NCBI GenBank assembly: GCA_020744425.1
Contig: JAGMUV010000018.1
Coordinates: 620,001-684,000 of the forward strand
Length of the DNA: 64,000 nucleotides
Direction: 5' to 3'
Source of the DNA: Dactylonectria macrodidyma
Lineage: Eukaryota; Ascomycota; Sordariomycetes; Hypocreales; Nectriaceae
In this document: positions 12,439 through 23,634 of the stretch, in pieces
Position numbering within the stretch: position 1 is the stretch's first letter
Layout of the letters: each line of letters opens with the position of its first letter
The notes under the pieces: model-generated
The model's input: the letters and a program-made list of their open reading frames with translations, nothing else
What the model was told of the DNA's origin: nothing
Database searches by the model: none
Position numbers and translations under genes: made by a program

Positions 12439-12926
12439 GGTTGATGAACTGGTGTGCTGATAGGAACAGATGATGAGGTGTTTGTTGTGAGCTGTAGATA
12501 AGACATAAACCTGAGAGTATTATAGCGACACTGTTCATATTTATAGCTGTATAAAGACAAAACAGAGTCGACTGAGCGGACCATGACGTCGACTTTGGGT
12601 GGACGGGGATCCCCAAAGCTCCACCCCGAGTCACCCGAGCTCCCGGAACACACCGAACCTCGCGAGTGCGCCGAGCGACGCATGGAATCGCACAAAATAA
12701 AACGTTGTCAACGAGCCGAATTCCACATCCGAGTACTCCGAGTGCCCCAAAATCAAGATCATGTATAAACTAGCATGTTTGTCTTGGAGAGAGCCATCTA
12801 AGGGACCAACTCATCCATCACTTGTTTTCCTTTTTCAAGAAGCCTACGCCTCGTCTGAAATATCCTAGCCACAATTCCGCATCGTTTCACTCCACCTATC
12901 AATCTCTACGACAGTTTTTCGGCATC
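12439..12926. promoter_or_regulatory. Bidirectional promoter of the FDC1/PAD1 pair
   Basis: This 488-bp gap separates the divergent decarboxylase and flavin prenyltransferase starts. It contains two CCGAG half-sites nine bases apart (CCGAGTACTCCGAG, about 12728-12741) that could be a Zn2Cys6 target, but I cannot assign a binder. Confidence 0.45.
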
Positions 12927-13526
12927 ATGACAGCTGAAACCGTGCCCTCGCAACGCTCTCGAAAAAGAATCATTGTTGCCATCACAGGGGCCACGGGGGC
13001 CGAAATAGGAATCGTCCTTCTGCAAACATTGAGAAAACTCAACATCGAAACCCATCTCATTATCAGCAAATGGGCAGCTGAAACGATCAAATACGAGACC
13101 GATTATACACCAGCCACAGTCAAGGCGCTCGCGGATTTTGCCTACAACCCCCACGACCTCGCAGCTCCGATTTCCAGTGGCTCCTTCAAGGTAGATGGCA
13201 TGATAGTTGTGCCATGCTCGGTGAAGACTCTGGCTGCGATCAATGCCGGAATCTGCGACGAGCTTGTCACCCGGGCGGCTGATGTATGTCTGAAAGAACG
13301 AAAGCGGCTTGTTCTATCGGTGAGAGAGACACCTTTGAGTGAAATTCACCTTCGCAATATGCTAGAGGTAACACGAGCTGGAGCGATCATTGCACCTCCG
13401 GTGGTAGGCTTCTACACAAAGCCAGCATCAGTGGAGGATGTTGTTTGTCAAATGGTTGGTCGATTGTTGGATTTGTTCGATTTAGACTCTGGAAATTTTG
13501 AGAGATGGGATGGAATTATGAGATAA
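12927..13526 (+). CDS. PAD1: Flavin prenyltransferase (UbiX/Pad1 family)
   Basis: A 199-aa protein starting at ATG 12927 (MTAETVPSQRSRKR). The frame is open further upstream, to about 12822, but has no ATG there. Motifs of the family are plain: IIVAITGATGAEIG (FMN-binding loop), THLIISKWAAETIKYETDY, APISSGSFKVDGMIVVPCSVKTLAAI, RAADVCLKERKRLVL and RETPLSEIHLRNMLEVTRAGA. The enzyme joins dimethylallyl phosphate to FMN to make prFMN, the cofactor of the adjacent Fdc1-type decarboxylase. No intron was needed. Some fungal Pad1 proteins carry a mitochondrial leader; none is evident from this start, and a 5' exon upstream cannot be excluded. Confidence 0.93.
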   Translation: MTAETVPSQRSRKRIIVAITGATGAEIGIVLLQTLRKLNIETHLIISKWAAETIKYETDYTPATVKALADFAYNPHDLAAPISSGSFKVDGMIVVPCSVKTLAAINAGICDELVTRAADVCLKERKRLVLSVRETPLSEIHLRNMLEVTRAGAIIAPPVVGFYTKPASVEDVVCQMVGRLLDLFDLDSGNFERWDGIMR

Positions 13527-14761
13527 AAGTCAAGCGATCATGACTTAGATATGACTTAATTTACGTAGCCGATTTACCGCATCTCCCCCCCCCCCCCCTC
13601 ACCCAATTCCGGATTAGTCATGCCTGCATCTGCTCATGTTGACCCAATTCATGCCCTTTAGCTACCTGAGCAGTCTAAGTAGTAACAGTTCTCCAAGTTA
13701 GAAGATAGAAATGCAGTTCCTAGGGAATGGTGAGTGCTCGGCTTTGTGATTCAGACCACGTTCAGGTAAAGAATGGGTAATAAACAAAGCCCTTCTTGTC
13801 GCAAAACTCCGATGCAACAAGACTCCATACGGTCATTCAGACGGAACAAATTTCTCGCGTGCCTGTAGGTGAGCCTTAGGAGAAGCAGTTGAGGGCAAAA
13901 GAGATAGGTGACCCTAAGCAATTCATCCAGACGTGTCGGTCGAGCTAGGTGAACGAGTAGTAACCGATACTTCAGACATTCCAAGTTGACGGGCTCAACT
14001 ACACTATGAGGTCAAGGACTGCAGAGTATCCAGGTAAACACAGGGAAGCAATATAGCTCGCGACATACAATAAACCCGTTGATGGAGCCAATATTACCGC
14101 TTCCCTCGTTCTAACGCGCTTACGACGCCAGTCCAATCATTGCAGGGCGATCTTAACTCTAACCGGTGACTCATTAACTCAAGGATTAGAGCTAAGGCAG
14201 AGATGGCGATATTCATCATGCCATCATACATGGCACGTAACGTCGTCGGCAGAAACCTTTGGCAACTGTGTCGGCCGACAGCATCCGTGTGGAGAAAAGG
14301 GGCCGATATGCAGCTTGTATACTCTTGCATGGTCCATGGAGATCATTTGGTCTATAAACAAGTGAACCAACGAGTCATTTAAACCGCAGCTTGCCGTACC
14401 AGGACCATAGCTGGGCCGCCCACTTCCTGTCCCTGATGCGACCCACGACTTATTAGTGCGTAAGGTGGTTGCATTAGTGTCTCGGTAGTGTTCCGGATTG
14501 GATGACACCCGAGAATGCATGCGTCGAGGTAAGAGTAAGCGGGGGGCAAATGTTAAGGAACTTAAATTTAACTGTGTTTTGGACCTTGTGGTAGTAGCAG
14601 CACGCCCATGCCGGAGTGGACAGCGAGGTAGGAGTAGTCCAACCACTTTCTAGTTTCTCGTGAACCGTGTAACTGATAGTTGTCTCATAATTGACGGTTT
14701 TTAGAACCAAATCAACTTGCTACCAAATTTTGCCCTTTGAGAATACACATCGTCGTGCCAA
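13527..14761. other. Intergenic region, no gene recognised
   Basis: About 1.2 kb between two gene 3' ends. It contains a run of 14 C residues at about 13586-13599. Open frames here show no familiar motif and overlap each other. Confidence 0.5.
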
Positions 14762-16075
14762 CTACAACTGTTTGACCGCAGAGAAGGAGCGAACAGTATC
14801 CGTAACGCAATCCTCCAGGGACCTGTATTTGATACCGAGGATCTCAACGCTCCTGCGCGTGTCAAACCCGTAGACGTCCGCAGGAAGTTCTAGGGCTGTA
14901 ATTAGCGTCACATCGTGTAAGATGATGGGAAAGGAAAGAATATGACACTAACCTCCTCCGGAGACGGACGGGGGTGGCAGATTGTCCCGGTATTCTGGGA
15001 ATTTCTTGCGGATAATGTCGATGATCTCGGCGTTGGAGCAGTATCCGCCAACAACAAAGAACCGCTTGCCACCGGCCTCTACCTTCTCGGACGCCATGAC
15101 ATGGGCAAATGCGACGTCTCGAACATCCACAAAGACGGGGTTCTGTCGAGTTACTGTTAGAACTGTCCAGTCACTACGTGATACTTCGTATTTGTGAGTT
15201 TAGAGGCAGACAGACCGTAGTAGGAGGAATCGATTCTTTAGCAGCGCCAATCGTAAAGCTTCGGATGAATTGGTTCGATGTGTTCAAGGCATCCAGAGAG
15301 GTCAGGCTCTGAACAGCAGGACCAAACACAAGAGGCGGAAGAATAGTTGAGATTGTAAACTCCGGTTTCTCCTCTACAACGAAGTCCCAGGCGGCCTTTT
15401 CGGCAAATGTCTTGCTCGCTATAGCGGGACCTGTCAGCATCACTAAAGAGGCACATGGCGTTGAGGCCTACCAGAATAACCAAAGCCGGGGTTCTCCATC
15501 GCTTGCTCAGCCGTGACTGGATTCCAGTCCTCCTCGCTGTAAGTATGGCCAGGCCAGAGACCCTTAAAAATGTCCATCATGGAGCCGAATGACGATGTGA
15601 TGACCTGATAGTGTAAGCGTCCGTGATGGCTAGACGCGAGCTGCCGCAACTTACTACGCGCTTCACAGAGGGAGCGCTCTTCTTGATCGCATGGAGGATT
15701 CCAATCGTGCCGTTGATAGCAGGATCCAAAAGGTCCCTCTTGATGTCCGTCACATTAAAGTGGAACGGGCTTGCAGTATGGATGACAGTTTCAAAGGGAG
15801 GATCAGAGATAACCACCTTGTCGAAGGCACTAGCCTTCGCGATGTCAGGGACAATGGCAAAATCCAGCCTTTCAGGTCCTACGTCGGGGTGGGCCTTCTT
15901 AATGCTTTCCGCCTTGGCAGAATTGCGTACAGTCGTGACGACGGAGTGGCTACAGCTTTATCAGCGAAGCCATATCCATTCCTCTAGCATTGGGAACTTA
16001 CCCTCGTTCCAAAAGAAGCTGTAGAATATGGGTGGCAATGAAGCCGCTGCCGCCAGTAAGGAGTACTCTGGTCAT
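14762..16075 (-). CDS. Extended-SDR NAD(P)-dependent aldehyde/ketone reductase (dihydroflavonol reductase-like)
   Basis: Six exons on the minus strand, 16075-16002, 15949-15655, 15604-15472, 15418-15216, 15142-14953 and 14895-14762, total 343 codons (342 aa). The N-terminus MTRVLLTGGSGFIATHIL is the Rossmann TGxxGFIA motif of extended SDRs. Choosing acceptor CTATAG at 15419-15420 restores the catalytic YxxxK as GYSASKTFAEKAAWDF; an alternative acceptor 12 nt earlier would destroy it. FVDVRDVAFAHV and RFFVVGGYCSNAEI follow, and the protein ends SFSAVKQL. The family (Gre2-like, DFR-like) reduces aldehydes and ketones with NADPH. The substrate cannot be told. It sits between the decarboxylase module and the oxidoreductase cluster. 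Confidence 0.88.
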
Positions 16076-17727
16076 TGTGGGATGTGGGGTTTGGCAAAGC
16101 CTTGAATTCGTTGCTCTTAAGTGTATCTTGATACGAGTTTCCGAGAAAATGTAAGACTACGAAATGAAGGTGGCTTTTAACATTCTATTATACGATTTTA
16201 TCCCGTAGAGGGTCTAAACGATGCTTCAACAGGAAAGCAAGTGAACGGAGATAAGAACCACTCCGCATGGGGCGACATGACGACGTCAAACCTGCGGTCC
16301 GCGGATTTAGGCTGCACTTAAGCCCGGCTTCAGCCAGTGAACTTTGTCAAACCTGATACGGGAACCTCCGTCGGCAGTTCTGTTAGGTTCGGGCCACAGC
16401 TAGATGAATCACACCGACCAATACCAGCATAAGTTCGGCTCATTCCACGCTAAGCAAAGCGTCCCTAGGTACGCCGCATGTACGGTGGTGTCGTTAGTAC
16501 TGAAGTTTTAGACACAGTCCCACAGGAGGATGCCGACCCCTTCTTTTCCTCCGGATTACCGAGTTCGTATACGAATATCGATCTTTGGTGGCACATTCTT
16601 AGCCGTTTTTTTTTAGCAATACCTCGGTATACTAGATATCAGGATTAAGTTCGAGTGATACCTACCGGCGCCTTTGGGTTTGCTGCTTGTTTCATTACCA
16701 ACTTGAAACGATACCGGAGAACGAACACCTAAGACAAGCTGTTAGGAAGAGTACCACACAGGCCTTGCGAACACTTTGAGGGTGAGTGGGAACCTTGTTC
16801 ATCCAAGCTGAGGCTGGCTCCCATTTCTCGAAATGCAGGATGAAGTTTAATTGACAGGAGGTAGCCAGGGTAACGCACCCACAATTACCATTCTTGTTAA
16901 CCTACAGTACCAGGGACCCTTGTAGCAATCAAGCAAGATGGCACATAAGCAGGCTGCATATATTGGTGCCATGGGGCTCGTTCCTCAAGAACGAGGTCGC
17001 CACGAACCTTCCGCTGTGTCACATCGAGCATAGGAGGGCTAGGAGTCTCCTGCCCACCCCTGAATTATGGCAGAGAGGTCCAAGATTGTCGACACGTACC
17101 AAAATTGAGTTCCGGGCTTAGCATTGGCTAAGGGAGGAGAACGAAGTATGACGTAGAATAAGCCGGTTGCATGATGCCCCACATTTTGTCGGCGAGACCG
17201 CTCTATATAACGAAAACCGGATAGCATCTTGGCACTAAGATAGAGATAGGTAAGCTCTAAGAGACTTACGCAAATTCCACTTCACGGGAAGGAAATTCGC
17301 GGTCTAGACAACAAGGCCGAGCGTTGTCGACCCGTATCCACTCACGACTCTTCGGAGCAACAATCATTCCGTCGGCATTTATGGTTACAGCCTGTCATTC
17401 ATGCATCTCTCGGAGCAGCGTAGCGTCGGAATTGCCATACTAGCTCTCTTTCTCCTTGTGCGCCCATATTGACAACGGCAAGGATACCACTTAGCCAGCT
17501 TCTCTGTCCTGTGGCTGAAATTAAGACAAGCTCATTCTAAATGATTGGCCGAGTATTGGCCCAAGGGAAGCAATTTTGGCGTCTCTCAAGTAGGTAGTCG
17601 GTACGCGTCCGGCTTTTGAAGGGTTAATCACGAAGAACTATATATAAGAGAAATCTCTCCTTAATACATTCAAGTTTTCAGTATATCTCTGCAGTCCACA
17701 ACATCATATTCGACATCAATCGTTACC
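16076..17727. other. Intergenic region, no gene recognised
   Basis: About 1.65 kb separating two divergent genes. Stops are frequent in all frames and I recognise no coding remnant. The last 100 bases hold a TATA element, listed separately. Confidence 0.5.
17638..17648 (+). promoter_or_regulatory. TATA box of the carboxylesterase gene
   Basis: ACTATATATAAG lies about 85 bp upstream of the ATG at 17728, a normal spacing for a fungal TATA promoter. Confidence 0.6.
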
Positions 17728-19522
17728 ATGTTCTGCTCGGTGGGATTCCTCGGGGCTTTGACCATTCTTCTCCCGGGAGTAGTCACTGCGCAAGGCTCCT
17801 CTGATTCGCTCCCAGTCCTCGACTTCGGATATGCACTTCATCGTGCAGCTGACTTCAATGTAGTCCTCACATCTCCTTTCCCCTGCAACGCCATGCTGAC
17901 ATACGACTAGGAAACTGGGGGTTATTACAACTTCTCGAACATTCGCTACGCTGCACCTCCTCTTGGTGATCTCCGATTCAGGGCTCCTGTGCCTCCGGCA
18001 ATTGATCGATCTGTAATTCAGGATGGTTCGGAATCTCGCATGTGCCCCCAAAATTATCCTCCTTGGATGGCAACGATCGGCTGGGTACCTGAATACCTGC
18101 AATCTGGTACTGTTCCAAATGCTACGGCCGTGACAGGCTCGCCCACGAACGGTTCCTCCACTCCACCACGAGACCCAAGTCAGAATGAGGATTGTCTTTT
18201 CCTCGATGTGATGGTTCCTCAAGGAATTTTCGAAAAGGCAGGCCAAGGCTACGGAGCCTCTGTCCTCGTTTGGATATACGGTGAGACACTTGGGACATTT
18301 CATATTTGACTTGTTACTTACTTATACTCAAGGTGGTGGCTATGCCGTCGGTTCCAAGACGAGCGGCTATGATCCAAGGAGTCTGCTTAGGCGTAGCCAA
18401 ACCAAATCTTCAGAAGGTGTTGTCTTTGTGGCTCTGAACTACCGCCTTGGTGCATTTGGATTTCTCGCAGGGCCGACTCTTCAGGCAAATGGCACGGCCA
18501 ACGCGGGACTCTATGACCAGAGAATGGCGCTTGAGTGGGTTCGAGAGCATATTCACCTGTTTGGTGGAGACAAGAACCGAGTGACGGTCATGGGCGAGTC
18601 TGCTGGTGGAGGCTCTATTACACATCAGCTCACAGCTTACGGTGGCCGCGACCCAGTGCCTTTCCAGCAAGCTATCATACAATCTCCGGCATGGACACCC
18701 AGTCCTTCCACATACACTCAGGAGCGAAGGTTCCAAGACTTCTTGCGGTTCGCAAACGTTAGCAGCATTGAAGAGGCTCGGAATTTACCAACTGACCAGT
18801 TGATGGATGCAAATGACCGTCAGATTTTCGCCTCGCCTTATGGCAGCTACGGTTTTGGCCCGTCCGTTGATGGAATCTTCGTCACACAAGATCCGAAGTT
18901 GGCGCTGAGTCAAGGAAAATTTGACGCATCCGTCAGGGTCATGGTCGGACAAAACTCCAACGAGGGGCTTCTGTTCACTGCTCCAGTTACCAACGATGAG
19001 CAGTATCTGGACTTTGTCCGCAGCAACTTTCCTACTGCTCGAGAGGATACTATCCATCACATCGCAAATGTGTTGTATCCACCAGTTTTCGATGGCTCGA
19101 TGGGATACCAAGACCAAGTTGGACGCGCTGCGCTGACTATGGGTGAGGGAACTTTCGTTTGCAATGCCTTTGCTATTAATAACGCATACGGTAACCATTC
19201 TTCCTACCTATTCGACGTTTTCCCTGGACTCCACGCGCAAGATGTTGAATACACATTCTACAATCCGGACGTTGTTTACCCGGGGATCCCTGTGCTGACG
19301 ATGTGGGGAGATAATCAAACAGTTGCGTACGTAATGCAGGACTACTTTACGAGTTTTGCAATGCATGGCATCCCTCAGAGTCTGCAGGATGGTCTTTCAG
19401 CGCTTCCGGCGTACGGCGGAAATGATACACTCACTGTGTTGAGCACAGATGGTATTACCACGAAGAAAGACCCAGCTGCGAATGAGAGATGTGCTTGGTG
19501 GCAGATGGTTTTAGTTGACTAA
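17728..19522 (+). CDS. Secreted type-B carboxylesterase/lipase
   Basis: Three exons, 17728-17859, 17911-18280 and 18333-19522, give 563 aa. Introns are 51 and 52 nt and both junctions restore family text (ALHRAADFN-ETGGYYNFSNIRYAAPP; VLVWIYG-GGYAVGS). The first 20 or so residues (MFCSVGFLGALTILLPGVVT) form a signal peptide. The nucleophile elbow is GESAGGGS, the oxyanion-hole segment is WIYGGGYAVG, and the likely catalytic histidine is in GLHAQDVEYTF. EDCLFLDVMVP is the second type-B signature. Several N-x-S/T sites agree with secretion. It hydrolyses carboxylic esters outside the cell; the substrate is unknown, but it could feed the alcohol and aldehyde oxidoreductases that follow. Confidence 0.93.
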
Positions 19523-20368
19523 TTATCAACATTTCTCATCACATCACCACCTCACCTCTGTCATGTTTGTACTAGAATCCATTTCTGTGTATTCTTTATA
19601 CACAACATCTCTTGTCTCGAGGGCTTTCATTTTCCGTCCTGTTTTGTACCCATAGTTTAGATGATGACACAATTCAATCCAACTCTTCACCCCTCGACCA
19701 TTTTTATCATATCAAGGCCTGGTATCCGATCATCTTGAAACTCTCGATAAGAGGCAAATAGAGATGACTGTACGGGATAGTATGGAAGGCCAAATCCCTG
19801 CTTCCCTTATCAGTGCAGGTTCACGTTCCGAAATTTAGCCAACGTATGGGGTGGATTGTACCCATAGTATAAGCTCATAAGCACTCTGCATTAGTGTTAT
19901 CTTTAAGCCTTGGCGCTAGGCTTTTGTTTTCAGCGGGTGGAGGGATCGGCACAACTCGCAATGCACGGATGGTCCTATCGGCCCTGCATCCCTCCTCCCC
20001 CTCTCCCCCACTGCCCCCTCAATTGTCCATCATCGGCATCAGGAGCCGGGTAGCAGTGTGCTCGCATACGGAGAAAAGGTGACGCGTCCAGGTGATCAGG
20101 CATTACTGACCGGATATAGGACACATCTCCGAGAGAGCGGCGAAACCGTCGTCACTATGATGGCCCTGGACGTATGATGATGGAATAAGGAATACGCAAT
20201 CAATTTCGTCTGAGGTTTGTCGTGACTCCAGTCTCTCACTTGGCAGGAAGGCTGTGTACATCAACCATGAGGGGCTTTATGGGTTTATAACAACCGTGAC
20301 GAAGGCTATTCTAGCAGAACATCAATCAGAACTATTTCAACTTCCGATATCATTCTTTCCAACTCGCT
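19523..20368. other. Intergenic region, no gene recognised
   Basis: About 850 bp of 3' flank and promoter. I see no coding remnant, repeat or CGGCCG palindrome here. Confidence 0.5.
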
Positions 20369-21505
20369 ATGTCTGTCAACGCAACGATGCGCGCCGCAGC
20401 TTTGATCGGCGCTTACAACGTCTCAATCGTCGACATGCCACTACCCGTAATTCAAGATGCTACGGATGCTGTTGTTCGCATTACTGCAGCTGCCATCTGC
20501 GGTTCCGACTTGCACTACTACCATCAGGATCTGGCTCTCCCGAGAACCCAATGCCAATTGGCCATGAAGCAATTGGCTACATCGAGGCGATTGGTGACGC
20601 TGTTCAAGGGCTGCAAGTTGGCGACTACGTTGTTATCCCAGACAACGTTGACGACGGCCACTTTAACTTTGGCCCTGAGCTGCCTCTCTCATTTGGCGGA
20701 CCTCAGCTTGGAGGCCTTCAGGGTAAGTTTGGATTTCGTATTTTCTATCGCTTTAGAAAAAAAACTAACACAAAGTCCTGTAGCTGAATACGCTCGAGTC
20801 CCGTTTGCCGATGATAGCTTGATCCCCGTTCCAGTTAATGAAAGCACGAACCTCAACACCATCATCGATTACCTTTTTGTATCTGACATCTTCGCAACCG
20901 GATGGACTGTCCTCGACTTCGCCGGATTCCAACCTGGTGATACGGTAGCAGTCTTTGGAGCTGGCCCTGTTGGACTCTTGGCCGCGTACTCCGCAATGCT
21001 CCGTGGCGCATCAAAGGTATACGCCATCGATCGTGTTCAAACTCGCCTTGATCTTGCAGAGTCAATCGGTGCCATACCAATCAACTTCAACCAGACTGAT
21101 CCGGTGGAGCAGATTCTAGCCCTAGAACCAAGCGGAGTTTCTCGAAGCTTGGATTGCGTAGGGTATGAAGCCGTGAATGCGCAGGGCGAGATCGAGTTGG
21201 GCATTGTTCTCCGCAACATGATGAATGTAACCAGTGACTAGGGAGGGATTGGAGTTGTCGGGGTCTACCTTGGGGAGGAAACAACAACAATGTCAATGAC
21301 TCAGTTCTGGCGCAAGGCTTTGACCATGGGTAGCGGCATTGTTCTACCGTTGCAGCACGCCACGGAGCTGGTCCAGTTGATCGACAGTGGCCGAGCTACC
21401 CCGAGTTTCATTGTCAGCGCAAGGATCGGTATCGAAGAGGTGCCGGAGTACTTTCACCGCTTTGACCAGCAGCTCGAGACTAAGGTGGTGATAGAATTCC
21501 CTTAG
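20369..21505 (+). pseudogene. Zinc-type (MDR) alcohol dehydrogenase, broken by a frameshift and a nonsense codon
   Basis: The start MSVNATMRAAALIGAYNVS and the zinc-site segment AAICGSDLHYYH are in one frame. From about 20525 the protein continues one frame over as GSPENPMPIGHEAIGYI and VGDYVVIPDNVDDGHFN, so a frameshift lies at about 20522-20540. A 61-nt intron (20723-20783) then restores AEYARVPFADDSLIPVP, followed by the cofactor site VAVFGAGPVGLLAAYSAMLRGAS. A TAG at 21239-21241 interrupts NVTSD-GGIGVVGVY where the intact paralogue at 39090-40350 has a sense codon. Coding text continues to 21505. Both defects would be needed to restore function, so this is a pseudogene rather than a splicing puzzle. 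The paralogue has an intron at the same position. Confidence 0.85.
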
Positions 21506-21593
21506 AGATAAGAGCCAAGTATATAATGATCGTGTCCTCGAAATCGGAAGTTTAACACTATTGAGGAGAATGTCGCAAACAAGAGACCACCCA

Positions 21594-22555
21594 TCATACA
21601 TCGAAAATCAGTCGCTTCTCCCCTCTTTTCTCTCGCCAGTAATTAGTAGAATCAAGCAGTACTCGGCAGTCCCGTACAACCCAACCCCACTTGCGTAGGA
21701 ATGGTACAGTAGCTTCCCAAGCCCGAGGATCAGAATGGTCTCCCCAAACAACCAAATTAGGCTTTTTACGATCACTTTCTTCAACATCAACGAGATCAAC
21801 GCATAAGTCGTCTTCCGCCGGGCTGCCACAGAGACGAAGGAAACTGTCCCTCATCTCGGGGAGCGGAAATAGGTCGATCCATGGATGATGGTGCACAGCC
21901 ACTTGCAGCGCCGTAGGCTGAAGGCTTGGGGGAAGAGCAGGGTCACCTGGCCTGCGTGGGCCGGCGTGGTTGAAAGGCGAAAGAGTGTCTTCAGCGCAGA
22001 GTGATGCCACGGTGATGCCCAGAGCAGCTGCGTTCCGGCCAAGAGCGTTTAGGACATTGATTTGAACTAGGGTTTGCAGCACGGCGGGCCGCGGCGACGC
22101 CAACATGTAGTCCTGATACGCTTGTTGAACGAATTGGATCAGCCGGGGCTGTGATCCTGGGAGAGCAAGATAACAGCCCCTGCCTGGAAGGAATTCTTCT
22201 TCGACAAATCTTGTGAGTTGCACCACTATGCTGTTGGAATCTTGGGGTTCGCGGTTTGGATGGCCGTTGGATTGATGGTCGAAGTGTCGTGTTTGATGCT
22301 GTTTCTTCCCTTTAGCAAACCACCAGTTAGTTTTCACGGCTCATGAAAGGCTTGGAGATAGCGAGACAAACTCCATGTTCTTTGAGCAAGGCGGTTCTGC
22401 AGCCTCCTTCGTGTTGTACGGTCGCTGACCCCTGTCCAGTCGTCCGCATGGCTGATTACTTCCAACTGTTGCGGCATGCGGCTTAAAACAACCCCAGATG
22501 AATTGTTGTCCGTTAACAAGTCGTTCACATCTAGAACTTGACGAGGCACATCCAT
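21594..22555 (-). CDS. bZIP-like DUF3425 transcription regulator
   Basis: Two exons, 22555-22372 and 22309-21594, with a 62-nt intron (branch CTAAC, acceptor AAAG) give 299 aa. Splicing rebuilds the basic region WTGVSDRTTRRRLQNRLAQR followed by TWRKKQHQ, which matches the DUF3425/AP-1-like pattern. A long C-terminal part contains LVQINVLNALGRNAAALG and HHPWIDLFPLPEMRDSFLR, typical of this fungal family, and KPNLVVWGDHSDPRAWEATVPFLRKWGW split over the end. Such proteins are fungus-specific regulators, often close to metabolic clusters. A full palindrome TGCGGCCGCA lies about 140 bp upstream of its start, shared with the divergent SDR gene. Confidence 0.88.
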
Positions 22556-22694
22556 GGTCTCAACATGTGGACAAATCTGTAAAGATTGAAATAGCGGTCA
22601 GGTCAAGGTAATCAGAGAGTAAAGGGTGTTAAACATAAACTCGCGTGTCAGCTAAGCCGAGGAGAAGCGGAGCCCCCAAAGAAGATGCGGTCAG

Positions 22695-22704
22695 TGCGGC
22701 CGCA
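22695..22704. promoter_or_regulatory. Palindrome TGCGGCCGCA, site 1
   Basis: Perfect 10-bp palindrome, about 140 bp upstream of the DUF3425 start. CGG half-sites are the classic target of Zn2Cys6 proteins; assignment to a binder is inference. Confidence 0.65.
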
Positions 22705-23024
22705 TGAGCCGGCCTCGCAAACGCACACAAGGGTGTGTGGAACAAGGGTGTGAGGGTCAAGAAGGGCATTGAATTGTGCTGCTGATCCGTTTCCTGCAAC
22801 AGGGATCAGGAAGACCTTATGTACTATGACCTTCTTCTAATTACATACAAAATTGGGTGCTGGAAACAGTGGGCGTAGAATCCCTGTCGGCGCCTAGGTT
22901 TACGATCTGAATTCCTTCGGAATACGGAGTACGCACTGGGGATCTCGCGAGGGCCCCGGCCTAGGGTCACATTCCAACAGGGTGGTACTTCTGAGCCCTG
23001 GCCTGGTTTGTTGCAAGCGGCATG

Positions 23025-23034
23025 AGCGGCCGCA
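23025..23034. promoter_or_regulatory. Palindrome core AGCGGCCGCA, site 2
   Basis: Eight-base core GCGGCCGC in the promoter of the SDR gene at 23635, about 600 bp upstream of its start. Confidence 0.6.
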
Positions 23035-23634
23035 GATCAGCTACACACTGCACCGACCCCTTCCCTTGGCCATCTGTATCAGCACTCAAGGCCATCCACA
23101 TGCGGTCGCGACTTTGCGATCAATTCGTCATCAGGCAGTTCAATGGCTTACCCAGGCATTAATTAACTTTGGATGGGGTGACATGTCAGGGCTCGCACGC
23201 TGCGGAGGATGCCTCCGCGTTCCGGAGCATTTGGGCTTATGAACTTGGACCAAGGAAGATCTAGTGCCGTGCTTCTGCCGCCCACTCCCCGAAAGACTGG
23301 AATAAGCTCTTCTATCTTAGGTGCGGAGTTTCAGGAGTCATCTGCGGTGATTCCCACGCTCATCATGACTCTGGCCGAGTGTCTCGGACTTACCGGAATG
23401 AAGGCTCGTCGTCTGGGGATGGAGAATCGTTCTTGTGAATTTCACGTATATAAACAATTGCATGCACGCGGTACTAATAACATCCCCAGCTGCCTTGACC
23501 TGCGCGAATCACCCAGCTACCTACCTTCTATATGAATCTTCTTGAATCCAAGAGTCTGCGTACGCCATACCATCCCCGAAGTCCTTGCACATTACCGGTA
23601 TTGCCCCACGGTTTCATTTCGTATGCTTGTCGAG

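Larger units (their letters stand above)
22556..23634. promoter_or_regulatory. Divergent promoter region of the DUF3425 and SDR genes
   Basis: About 1.08 kb with two GCGGCCGC palindromes (22696-22703 and 23026-23033). No gene is supported in it. Confidence 0.6.
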
